From contig NC_092564.1 of the NCBI RefSeq assembly GCF_037975245.1, positions 4,365,484 through 4,429,483 on the forward strand: 64,000 nucleotides of DNA, read 5' to 3'. The DNA is from Apostichopus japonicus (lineage: Eukaryota > Echinodermata > Holothuroidea > Aspidochirotida > Stichopodidae). This document shows positions 1 to 13,100 of the stretch, piece by piece (position 1 is the first letter of the stretch; every line of letters begins with the position of its first letter). The position numbers were made by a program, and so were the translations under genes. The notes below the pieces were generated by a model that searched no databases, was not told where the DNA came from, and saw only the letters and a list, made by a program, of their open reading frames with translations.

Positions 1-315
1 CAATTTAATTCATTCCTTAGCATTCCTCACTTACAAATGTTTCAGTCAAAGCCAAATATATTAAGTTGTGTACTTCATTATTTGAAGCGAAACTTAGCTA
101 GTCAAGCTGATTACTCACATAGTCCTGGGATGTGTTTGCCTTTTTAGATTTGAAATAAAGAATTATCCAATTGTAACTTGGTAGAAAGGTTACAATCAAG
201 GATCAAATGTTCAGCAAGACATAGGATACAAACAGATGTGATAGTTTCATTAAATGATTACTTCTGTACAATGTCATAGTTTGTAATTGCTTGATATTTT
301 AATGCCCCTTTTCAG

Positions 316-408
316 CATGTCCACCTGGTTACTATGGCGATGAGTGTGCCTCCGAATGCGCTACTTGTGCTGATATATAATGGGGAATGCATCTGCCCGG
401 ACGGTTTT
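316..408 (+). pseudogene. Decayed EGF-like exon on the opposite strand
   Basis: After a TTTTCAG acceptor the plus strand reads CPPGYYGDECASECATCAD in phase 1, the usual phase of this family. It then hits TAA. A shifted frame continues with NGECICPDGF. No good donor follows. It lies on the strand opposite to gene 1. Confidence 0.6.
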
Positions 409-1508
409 GAGATTTGAGAGTGCCATTTATGTATCTTTGCCCTTCCATTAAATGCTTTCAAGTTACTTCATGTTATAAACAATATGAGATAATATTGTAG
501 TTATTTCATTTGTATACATTTCATACAGTGCATGCTCCACAAAATCGTCATACATGCAGGACTGCAGATGTGTTCCTTTGTTTATTTTTACATATGTTTA
601 TACTAAATCAGTTCTGATATATACATCTGAAGTAAACTTAAACGAAATTGATACTCATAAATTGAAATTATTTGAATTGCTATAAACATCTCGAATGTTA
701 ACCAAAGAGGAAATGAAAAGCTGACGCTTATAATATTAAATCAGGTTCAAGTAAATAAATTACCACTGAATGACAGATTCTATTTTCTCTAATCCGACTA
801 GTCAAACTGTGTGAAACCCCGTAAACGGTACACATACAGCGATGATAGCATTTCAAAAGTAGTAGATTACCTCGTTTGCGTAAGTATCATGTTCCGATCA
901 TGTCATGCAGCTTAAACTCTAAAACTGAACTTAAGCCATATCGTAAGAATCAAGTTCAATTTCAAAGCATTCCTATTGCGAGTGTTCCTATCATGTGCAT
1001 GCAATGAAATAACTACAAGAGAACATATGGGATCGTACAGTCACATCTCCATAGACCACCAGGATTTACAGAAGGTATACCTGGTGATGTGTGTTGTGGG
1101 AGGAGTAGCGTGGGTGCAGATGTTGAAAGGTGAAGTTGGCATCGCATATAGAGTGTAGTGTCGTATCCTATAAAACCCCGAAATATGTACGACGTACAAA
1201 TATGAGTCTAATTTTCGAATTCTGTCCCGAAATTTGACAACAAAAGTCATTAAAAACACCTGCATCTCAACAGTTTAGGTGAAATTTCCCCCCAACAGGT
1301 AATAATTACAAAGAAAATACTTTTTGAATCATTTTATATCTTGACAGCAAGGCTCAAAATTTCGACAAGAACACAAACTAAAAAAATTGAGACATTCGGA
1401 TATTTCAAGATCAACAGTTGATGTTTCTAGACAAAATGTCTAGGAAATAGATAAGCATAGTCGAATGTTTGGTCACTTTGGGGATTCTGCTGGCTTTCGT
1501 CAATTAAA

Positions 1509-1724
1509 GTGTGGATTAACCTTCGGGAGGTTAAAAAGTTCTACAAATTAGGGTATGATCATTATCGAACGGGATTAAACAATCCCTATGGAAAACTTCA
1601 GTATTATACATATCATCAGATGTATTGTATTGTAAACAGATCACAGAAGACACACACGGACAGTCCAGAGGAAAACTCACGTATGACAGATGATTGGAGA
1701 AATTTGCATTCGACTCCTATTTGA
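1509..1724 (+). CDS. Nearly invariant tyrosine-rich ORF, copy 1 (unrecognised)
   Basis: Open from a GTG codon to TGA, 71 codons. An AAAG just upstream would be a phase-1 splice acceptor, so this may be a terminal exon and not a whole gene. It has eight tyrosines in about 31 residues (around GYDHYRTGLNNPYGKLQYY). The 28921 copy differs at one base over roughly 250 bp, while flanks differ by about 6%. I do not recognise a family. It could instead be a minus-strand 3'-UTR exon of gene 1 or a converted tract. Confidence 0.35.
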   Translation: MWINLREVKKFYKLGYDHYRTGLNNPYGKLQYYTYHQMYCIVNRSQKTHTDSPEENSRMTDDWRNLHSTPI

Positions 1725-4010
1725 AACGTTTTGCAGCAACGTTTTGAAGCAACGAGGTTCTAGGTCATAGAAGCGCACAGTAAAACATTGTTCTAGTTTT
1801 TTAAAGTTTAAAACTGCTATGAATCTCAGTATGACAACACTACCATCGTCATTATAGTGTTACTTTCACATCCCTTATTTAAATTTGGAACCCATCCAGT
1901 CCAAGTTTAAAACAATAACGTGGATATCATGTTACGCGTAACGGGATGTACAAGAAGTATACACAGAAAAATGACTGAAGTCAAACTGAGGGTTACTCTC
2001 CGTTTATTTGATTCCGCATTGTATCCGCTTCCAACCACCACCTTTCCCTATATGCCCTCATATCTTACAATTTAAAAGGCACATGCAAAGAATATACCAA
2101 CGAGAGGGAACAGACCGTTAAAGTATGCATAAAAAACAAAGGCAAGTGGACTGATTGCATGACAAGAGTTGCCATGGATACATCGCAGTAGATACAACCT
2201 GTAACAGTAAAGTAAACCAAAACATTTTCGCTGCAAGTGTGCAACTACAACATCACAGAGGTTTGCGTCCAGTTCACTATAGGTACGATCTGTGACAATT
2301 TCAATTATCATTAGTCATATCATTATCTTATATAATTTCACTCCCATGGCCATTCCTTTGCGCTCGCTCGAATCCATACTATCAATGTACTTCCTCCACT
2401 TTGTACTTTTGTGGCAAACAAATAAATAAATGTGCAACCCTCGTCATATGATACTACAGTTTTGTCACAATTTTTAATTTCATGCAAAAATTTCAACTTC
2501 AAATATTCATGAATCAAAATTTGGATCACCGATTACGCGTGGGCGTCGGGAGGGACATATTCACCAGCTTAAATGTTCGTGTCATGTGCATTTTCAACAG
2601 GTGCATTTGCACACCACCCCTACCCCGCCCCCTCCATTTGATAATTTCTGGTGCTGACAGTGGTTCATTCGCTTGTCATTTGTTTAGTATGATCCCAACA
2701 GTTTAGACCTAGTGTTGGCTGCATACAACTATGCATGGAACTGCTACTTATACGAGTAGTGGTGCCTTATCATGTTCGGAAGCAGTTTTGTGAGATTGCT
2801 TAGTTGCTTGTTAATAGCGCTCATGGTTACGTAGTGACGTTTTCACATTTGAAATTTGATTGCGGTCCGGTTTCGTTATATGACTGGTGCGTATATTAGT
2901 TAAAGGGGTGGTTAAAAAACTCTTCACGTTACTTGATAATTACAGTGTAGATAGCAATAACATAAACAAAGTTACTAAGGATACTTTATTAACATCGAGG
3001 ATTTAAAACTGCATTTTTATTATGCAATAAGAAAATGCTCTTATAAAATATTTGAATATCTGAATGAAACAATCCATACTTTTATATTTCTTATGAGAAC
3101 ATGATTCTCTGTTATAAACCCATGTGTAATGGTTTACCCCTACATTCATTAAACATTTTATATCTTGATATCTTTTACCTTTCAGACTGCATGCAAATGA
3201 CACGCGAAACACTTCAAATCTGGATAACCCAGTTTTTTCCATGCAATATGTCATTTATCCATCACATGCTCTTTTATGAATGCACGTCGCTTGAGAGAAA
3301 TAAAAACATACTTGATCGTTAACCATAGAAGAGGATTAAAACATTCACTTGTACACCCACGACTATCATAATATATATATTTAAAAATAGCAGCGGAATG
3401 TTAGAAACAATTTTTCCCCTGGATGTAGACAGCAACAGTAGCATATCGAGTCACTCTGGAGGCTCTACAGAGGTCATTATGATAGGACTAGATGGTGCAG
3501 TCTATTGACGTTTGATGTACCTAACAAAGCAGAAAATACATAATTATTTACGAGTAAAACTGTGCTTTGCAACAACGGCAAGTTTGATTAAGAAAATCAT
3601 CTAATGCAGAAACGCTCATATTCTACAGCGGAAATGGCTTTTGTTGTGTTATTTTCTAACGTTCTGATGACATTTCTTCTTCTCACGTTATCATTTCTTT
3701 ATCAGTGGACTACATTACCAACGAAATGTGACTAATTCAATCATTTAAAGATAAACGATGACTCCTGCACTGGTATTATCAAAACATGACTAACAATGTC
3801 ACGTAATCCACTCAGGCCTGACGAGAGGATGGGTACGGCTCATGGTGGCTAGAGCCACTTGGTCCTGGAAAATTGGAGAAGCGCTTCACAAGAAGATTAG
3901 CTCATGCTCATTGTTATGATATATTCAGGGAGCTGCAATTGTGAATCTTAAAGCAACCACTTACAAAAGGGATACAGTATGGACAGTACGTCCGACAGCT
4001 GAGAACTTAC

Positions 4011-4162
4011 CTTATATTAAAAAGTATCATATCTGGCATACTTCTTTTGTATTTTGACGTAAATGCATATCATAATACATATTACCAGCAAGATCATGCC
4101 GGCAGAAAGGAGAACTGGTATAAAGGTCGTCCAGGAAATATCACCACTATCTTTCGTGTCCC
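4011..4162 (-). CDS. Gene 1 last coding exon: transmembrane helix and short tail
   Basis: Enters in phase 1, matching exon A. Encodes [10 protein letters not shown], then a hydrophobic helix centred on AGMILLVICIMICIYV, then KIQKKYARYDTF and TAA at 4017-4019. A GTAAG donor follows 6 nt after the stop, so a 3'-UTR intron or an alternative tail is possible. The tail is far shorter than the signalling tails of MEGF10 or Draper. Confidence 0.78.
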
Positions 4163-7100
4163 CTTGAAAAGAAACATAATATACTACATTAACAAACCCA
4201 AACGTTAAAGTCTGAAAGGGAAAGCCAGGAGACTTTCTCTACGTTTCAAGTTGGTAAACATTTTGGAGTGAAAAGGAAATAACAGTTTGCAAGATGAGTT
4301 AGGAAACGTAATTCAATATCATTGCATATGCATGAAACATTGTAATGGAAAAAGAATTGCCTCAACTCTCCCAAAGAGCGAGAAGAGTTGACTATAACGC
4401 TCGGGACAGTTGAGAATTATATATTTTACAGGAAAAGTTCAAATATTTCACAGCTTGCATTTTTATTCAAACATAACTCAATTGCGAATGCTGGCAGTTA
4501 TGCTCTATTTTTTCTTTACAAATCATCACTAATCATTATGTAAGCAAACCTTGGATTTGATTCATGAAACAAGTGGTAAAGCAGTGATTTAGTAAAGATT
4601 ATACACTTTTCCAAAGGCAGTTGCATAATGTCTTTGATATATAGTTCAGTGTTGCTAAATTCTAAGTATGGGGGGAAAATGCTTAAATGCGCTTTACAAA
4701 AATGTATTAGTAGGCCTAGACCAATGCTAATAATGAAAATAATCATAACAGTTTACCCGTAGACTTCTTTAAACATAGAGGTTTTTAACTTAACTAGACT
4801 TTAAAATGACTATACAGAAGTGGACTGTCTGATTGTGATATCTGTGTTGCTCCATAGACGAGGTGCAAAAACAGAAAAGGCACGATCGCCTGCTGGTTTG
4901 AGTTTGATCGAGGTTCATGTAAAAGATCGAGAGATTTGGAACAAAGCTGTCTAGAAGGTCTATGATCAACAAGCATGTCCCCCTTTCTTGTAGATATTTA
5001 CATAATTTAAAGAATAATTACGCATACTAACACAGGATAACTAATATACTAATTCCTAAAAGTTTGTAACGCATATAAAAGTTTGGAAAAACAAGGGTGG
5101 ACGTTGGCAAATTATTTGCTTTTCTATTACGTGACTACAGATCCTCACCATCTGAGCTCACACCAAACGTACCGCATTCAGCCATAATTCTGCGTAATAT
5201 TGACAACGACAAACTTCAGAACAAAATCATCATCACCACGAACATGAAATCGGCGAATGTAATTAATTATTTTCGACGTTCCGGGGACTTTGACCCTCAA
5301 CAATATCCTGATCTACTTCCTGTTCCCAGAGTCGGAATCACCATTTAGTAGTTCCATTATTAAGCGGCCGAATTCGGTGCACGACCTGTTTTCAGTAGCC
5401 AATTGATGATTCTGTTTGGTTAGTTTGGGTGTGTGCGAGTATAAATGTTTCTTAGCAAATGCAAGAATAGCATTTGTTTGCTTATTCAATTTTCTCTGCT
5501 TCAGCGATTTCGTTTCCTACTGGTGTGTCGGTCACATTTCAGTGTTACCTTTCCTTCTTCTGATAGATTTCCGTTTCTGAGGCCCAGCTAGTTATGTTAG
5601 AAATGTTTTTCTGCCTGATCGGAATCATCATCTTTTGAGTAAGGAGTCATGACTGTTTGTCTAGGTAGGAATCTGATTTGGTGATCCGGGGAGACCTGAT
5701 AAGGTAGTGAATCACATCACTGGTTTGTCTCGACGACTTGACGTGCGCGGGCTGCAACTTCTGGTGTTGCTTTACCACAATCATCATCTTAATATCTATC
5801 AGAACCCCTTTCGTTTTCCTTGAAGTGAGTGGTTGTGGTCCTTATCAGTGACTAATGCAAAAGCATAAACGGCGTTTATAGGAATGGATGGCTAGGATGT
5901 TACGTGAGGCATATCCCAAAAATTGGACCTCATTTACAAGGTCAGGTATATGCATATATAAAATTGGTCTTTGCAAAGAGGTTCAAATTACTGTTGTAAA
6001 TTGGTCAGATAATTACCTTCACTTTTGAAGAACACAAGTATGACTTACCTTCATTACAATTTTCTCCTGTCCTGCCGGCCGAGCAAATACAAACACCTAT
6101 TTCCGGATCACAAGTTTGGTTGTTTGAAATGCAATCGCTGGAACACTGGTACTGACATTTGTATCCGTATGTGTAGTTGGTACAGTCTTAAAAAAAATCA
6201 AGACGAGAAAACCTCTTGAACATGATGCATTCATTTCAGCTTACCAATATCAAAATCATCGGGAGTTATATTTCTGTTTTTATTAGCAAATCTCAAACTA
6301 GCTACAGAAATGTATCATATATGCCTCACTACTTGAAGAAATACAATATAACAGAACACTGAGGCATTAATTAAAGTACTAAAGCAGTCATAGTGAGACG
6401 ACAAACTTCCCCATTTCTTATATTCCAAAAACATTTTGCATTGTTCTGGCAAAGACAGTTTTCAGAACAAACTAGACCAACGAGCAAGTCACATAACCAA
6501 AAACAGAGGGCACTAAAGCGATTGCCAATGTTTTTTTTACATACACCTACATTTTAGAATAAATTCAGGTTACATTTTTTTTTATAAAGTAGACAGCTGC
6601 ACACAAATATTTGATATTACAAAACGGCACATCGAATAATTCAAATTCAACAGGGTTCCAACTCTGCTTTAGGGGATGTGGAGTTATTAATAGCCCAATA
6701 GGTGTAGTGTATTCATATGTTCTTGCATCCCGAATTTCAAGAAGAAACTTGACGTACCAAAACATAAAACAACTTTTTCAGTTTGCATCTATGACATCAC
6801 AATTGCTTGCTTCAAGTTTCTTTTTGGCAACTTCAAATGTGGGTTTATCAAAAAACGATACACGGGAATTGAATGCAACGTGTTCTTTTTTCGTCAGCCA
6901 AACATAAATTTTGTAGTAGACAAAAATATTTGTCACGATCATTGTAATTTAGCACTTTCTCAAGCAAAAATTTTTTTTTTTAAATAAAGCAATTCTCACA
7001 AAAAGGTGGGAAAATATATCATACTTTAAATATCTATTACACTGTATTGGCCTATATAAGTTGGGTTAAGTAATGAAAAAAATAACTGAAAACATTTTAA

Positions 7101-10100
7101 GGAACATATGACAAAGTTACTTCCTTAAAAAACATTTATGAATTAAACTCGATTAGAACAAAGAGGTGGTTGAACATACTGTCAATACCTAGTCACGAGG
7201 TCAGTTTGTTACAATGTTCTTCAGTGCAGAAGCTTCAATGTTATTATTCTGTGTTAGTGATACTTCAGACATTCTTTGTTGTCATCGGAAGAAAAATATA
7301 ATGATTTAAGTCTTGTCTACTTACCTTTTTCACAATGTGCGCCAGTAAACCCAGGAGGACAAATACACTCTCCTGTTGTAGGATGACAAGATCCCTCATT
7401 CTCACATGAACATCGCTCCTTGCAGGTGTCTCCCCAAAATCCATTCTCACAAGGACTGTTACAAAGCACGCCATAGAAATTAGGTTTACACTGACATTTG
7501 CCCTCCACGATAGTGCACCCAGTTGTCTCTACACAGTAATCACATGTCAGATTACAGTTTCGTCCAAACGTACCATTCTGAAAAATTATGGACGTATATT
7601 GTACATCATTAGCATGATTGATTGGATTCAAAAGGAGTGCTACTCACAATATCATTTCTACTTTGATTACCAATCTCCCCGAACCTTCAGCCATGTTTTA
7701 AGATGGCAATTGATCAAACAGAGACAATCTCCTATATGTTTTAAATGAATGTGATTCGTCCCCTCAGCATTAATACTTCATTTTCATATGCAACGGGAAA
7801 ATGAGTAAACTTCAAAACTTTTACTATTTTGATCATGCTGTGGAAGGGAAAGATACCAAGTCAAACTTGATGTATATTGTTATGTGATTTTAGTATTGAA
7901 GAGCATTATACATTTAATAAAATTCTACAATTTTATTCCTCTTTAAGCACCTAGAAGTAAATAGAGTAGAACTCGAGTTAGATCAGATTGTTTGTAAATT
8001 AATAATGAATATCTTTCTCATTAGGCTTTAATAAATATTTAAACATCATAAGACAAATCAATATAGCTCATTACAAGATTGTCAAACGATGTATTTTATA
8101 TCAAGAGAAATATCTACATCGTAATTTTATAGAAATATTTCATGTCCAAGTTGTTCAAATTAAAATATCTCAGTGAAGGGACCAACATTAACGAGCACGC
8201 CTTTTATACCAAAATAGTTCAAGCAAACATATATTCCATGTACAACTGGCCCGAAACATGCCGGTTGTTCACCTATCCTCTCCCTCCACTTTGCCTTGCA
8301 ATACCTCAACAAAGATTACAAGTCTTACCAAACAGCGTTCTGAGCAGGTCTGTCCAATATATCCAATGTCGCACTTGCAGCTTCCGGTGTATTGGTCACA
8401 TGACTGGGCATTTACACATGAGCACGTCTCTTTACATCCCGGGCCGAAATGATCGGCTGTACAAGGTTCTGTACAGAACAATCCCTGCCATCCTGAAAAC
8501 AGATGAATATACAGGACAATTTGCTCAACACACTTGACAGAACCAGAAACTTTAACAGATTTTCATTGGTGATATGGTATTACGATTGTTCACTTCATAT
8601 TCTGAAGTGGAATCCAACAAATACAACTACGCAAACAGGTATTTTAGTAATTCCTTCTCGATGATATGTGATGGACAATGATCACGTGACTATGGTTAAT
8701 GAATTGCACTTCAACGGAGTGACAGTTTGAAGAGCCTAACATGACATCAACTCTGGTGTGTAAAACAAACAAGTTTTGGTGGTAATGCATATAAAAATGA
8801 GATTTTTAGAACAGCTAACAAAGATTTTTTCCTTCGAAATATATCAGCTACGTCAGTGTTACGAGAAACATAGGATTAATTCTTTCTGTCCTCACACTGT
8901 ACGCATGAAAAAATGAATATGTATCATACTTTGATTATCTTGAAGACAAAATGACATGAAAGAAAACTAACCAGGTGAGCAAACACATCTGCCATCGATG
9001 TGATTACAGGTTTCATTGTTTTGACACTGACAAGTCTGCTTACAACCATTTCCATACGTCTTTTCTGGACAACGTTCAACACATCTGTAAACCAAAAAAT
9101 CCAATCATTTCATCGTTATTACCAATTTCCAGTTTTGAGTAATTGTCCAAGCAGGTTCTAAACAAGACTTCCGTCCATATTACTTGCTATTGATGAATTT
9201 AAGTAAAAGTGAGTTTAATTCTCTGACCATGCTATGTTAAGGATATGCTCATGTTAATGAAAATTCCATCTATTATTGCAAAATAATAGACTGTCGGGTA
9301 TAGTTATATTCTGCACACAGAGAAAGTAGTTTTAGAATATTTACTTACCGGGGACCTCTGTATCCAGCAGTGCAACTACAGGCACCGGTAACTGGATCGC
9401 AGGCAGCTCCATTCTCACACTGACAATCAAACTGACAGTCTTGCCCATATTTGTGCCAAGTACAGGTATACCCACAATTATACCCTGAGTCGAATAAAAA
9501 AAAAAGTCACTAAAAGTACAGTTTCTTGAGTGCTATCTTATCTTTTAGTATAGAGCACAATGGTGAAATAGTATTCAAGCAGAGGCTGTTGAGGGCCCTA
9601 ATTCTTAAGCCCTCCAACCAATTGGATAAGCTGTGTTGGTAAAATATTTTGATATGATAGAAAGAAGTTGGAATTTAATCATTCAAAATAGACTTTTTCA
9701 AGTTTGTAATGTGGTGATTGGATTTTCATGACAACAGTTTTCTTCCATTTTCAATGGAAACCAATCCTACATGTGGTTATAAATAATTAAGCAATATCAA
9801 TTGGTCAAAATACATAATTTACTAATCGTAAAGATGAATGGATTTCTTTTATAAAGACACAAACAGAGGAAAACTCTTTGCATTGATAGAAAAAATTTAA
9901 TCTGTTAAGCCACTTCATAATATTTGTATTATGAATCCCACTGTCCCTCTCAACACTTCAGTAGTTGAAAAAAGTGATGTAGTTGCACTCAAGGCTGGGT
10001 TTCATTCAGAGAGATGAAAAATCATTATGATATCTTTATGTGTTTACCGATAATGCATATTCACACAAGCAAGACTTTGATTCCAGAAACTACGACCCTG

Positions 10101-13100
10101 TACGTTGAATTCAGTTTATGGTACTTAAACGATGTACATATATTGTAAAATACAATATTGGTGACTACATTTGGTTGAATTATAGACACAAGACTCACAA
10201 AAATGCTGACGAGAAGATCTGTTATAACAATATTTTTTGCTATATCTTTAGCAAAGAAAGTACTGTACCCATTGGCTGACTTGATACACTCAAACGTATT
10301 TATTACGTCTTTTGGTTTTCTTACCTGTGTATCCTGTTGCACACGAACAACTACCATCGGTAGAATCACACGTGGCTCCGTTCAGGCAACAGCAGTCGTT
10401 GGCACAATTAGAACCCCATTTGTTTATGGAACACGCTAGAAAGGGTTACACAAAATGTATGCAAACAGATTTCACTATCAACATTCAGATGTCAGTATCA
10501 CTTATTCTAGAAATGATGTCACTTTAAATTGAGTTTGTCGCTCATGCCATCATTTTCTGCATATCAGAAGCATTCATCCCAATAGTATCACATGTTGTAC
10601 AACAGACTGGGTAGGTCCACAGCCTGAAGCGTTTGTAAAAATGATTGGTTAGCATGTTTAAGAATGAAAGCGCGATGGAGCAGAGAAATGATTCTTGAAA
10701 GGTACACAAAAATATATGATATTACATATCAAATATCTCTAACAGAAACATATTATACTAGACTTCTTATATTGCCTACTTATTCAAAACTTACTCGAAC
10801 ACTACGATTTTCAATAAGGATACGAGCGCATTTAATTGCAGTGGAATGTATAGCGTAATGTGTAATGCATTACCTTTGTCGGCCTTTATGTCGCAGTTCA
10901 TAGTAACTTGTTATGTTTGCATAAAAAGTTATAACGGTGTATTTAGTTTGTATCTTATCTCCATCGGGGCAATTATTATTTTGTACCGTGATTCACTCGG
11001 ACGACATATGAACAAGTATTGTCTGCTTCGTTTATTGAAGATGGTGAAGTTATTAGAGGAAATTGGATATTGCAATGTGTAGGTACTAACCGACTGCAAG
11101 GGGAGCTGTCATAATGCTCCCACCTGGAACATTGGGTTGAGAATGTCCAATTCACACACAAAAGAAATGGAGATGAACACCAATAATAGGGTAAAAGCTA
11201 CATATCTAATTTAATGAAAATCTCTACATAATAATCTGACAAGAGTATAAGAAAATACTGCTTCTCTCCTCCCTAGCTGCAATCCACCCTCTGCCAAAGT
11301 TAATTACCCTCTCTCTCTCCTTCTCTTTTTTCCCCCAATCTCTCCTCCCCAACAGGTCTGGACTTTTTTCCCCCAATCTCTCCTCCCCAACAGGTCTGGA
11401 CTTGTTGATTCCAAAAATAAACCAAAGTAAAACAATGGTGCCCTTTGTGACCATGTGACACACCATGGTCTAAACAAGGATGATGTAATAGACCCATGTC
11501 AAAGGTCACTTGGTTGTTACTATGGGCAGTTGTTTATCCTCTGCCCACCAAGGAGAAAGCTATGGATGTCTTTAAGTGATACATCCTTACACCCCCATAC
11601 TTCAAGAGAAAAGCTGTGTCTTTTCACAAAACAATAATACACAAGTTAGGATAATTTCCATTAAAATAAAAAGGGAAATCTTAAAAGCAAATGACAACAT
11701 TCTTTTAATTAAAAGAGTACATGTTTAATTAATGTATAAATTACATGAGATATCCTTCCCATAAACTAGGCCTAAGAGGCAGACAGACAGTTATAAGCAA
11801 AACAATGCGGAAATGATAATCAACATATAAATGTACTACACTCCATAATGGACACCATGGCAGTTACCCATTAACAATGATAAAAACGACTATAACTGAG
11901 TCTACTTCTAGTGTTTATGAACTATAAGTACTACGATACATAACATGAAAACTCACTTTAAAACATCCTAGACAAAGCATCAGCATTAGAGTTATCTGTG
12001 CCCTTCTTATGTTGTATGGTAAAGTTATATTCTTGCAAAACTATTGACCATCGAGTAAGTCTTTTGTTATGCAACTTCATTTGGTCAAGCCAAACTAACG
12101 GTTTATGATCAGTCTGGATCAAAAATTTTCTGCCAAACAAATAAACATACAATTTCTGCACCGCCCATACAATTGCTAGGCACTCTTTTTCTATAGTGGA
12201 ATACACTTCTTCCGAACGAGATAACTTCCTGCTTATGTAAATAATAGGATGCTCCGATCCATCTTCCCCTATTTGGCTAAGTACACTCCCAATACCTCTT
12301 TCGGAAGCATCACATTGAAGAATAAAATCCTTCTCGAAATCTGGACTTTTCAGTACAGGTTTGCAAGTGATCAGTTTCTTTAATGACAAAAATGCCCGCT
12401 CACATCCCTCTGTCCATTCAATAACAGTAGGCTTACTTTTCTTTGTAAGGTCTGTAAGGGGACTGGCAATTTGAGCAAAGTCCGGTATAAGTTTCCGATA
12501 ATACCCGGTTAATCCAAGAAACGATCTTACATCTGTCTTAGTTAGAGGGGTAGGCCAGTTAATAATAGCTTCCACCTTACACTCTTCTGGTCTTACTTCT
12601 CCACTACCAATTACATAACCTAGATAAGGAACTGTAGGTTCACCTATCCTACACTTATCAGGCTTTACTGCCAATCCTGATTTCTCCAATCTATTAAACA
12701 CTGCCTCCAAATGACACAAGTGCTCTTCCCATGTCTTACTGAATATAACTATGTCATCAATATAGGCCTTAGCAAATTCCTCACATCCTTGCAAAACATT
12801 ATCCACAAGACGTTGGAAAGTTGCAGGTGCGTTACGCATTCCAAAAGGCATGACTAGGTATTCAAAAAGACCAAATGGAGTAATAAACGCTGACTTTTCC
12901 CTGGCTGTTTGAGATAAGGGTACTTGATAGTAACCCTTCGTCAAATCAAGAGTAGAAATAAACGGTGATCCACTTACGTCATCGATGATGTCATCGACAC
13001 GTGGTATGGGATATGCGTCAAACTTGGTCACTTGATTAAGTTTTCGGTAGTCTGTACATATCCTAATTGAACCATCCTTCTTTGGAACTGAAACAATGGG

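Larger units (their letters stand above)
1..4010. other. Region downstream of gene 1
   Basis: Apart from the decayed EGF exon and the conserved tyrosine-rich ORF I see no gene. It may contain the 3'-UTR exon of gene 1, since a donor follows its stop codon. Aligned throughout with 27379-31648. Confidence 0.5.

Noticed and set aside
976-1158. Plus-strand frame with a hydrophobic stretch as a membrane exon of the fossil EGF gene
   Set aside because: The unit 2 copy (near 28460-28530) has a stop in the hydrophobic part and no conserved splice sites, so it is not supported.
8142-8537. 131-codon plus-strand frame
   Set aside because: It is the antisense shadow of EGF exon C (8329-8492). Similar shadows occur at 35414 and 42170.
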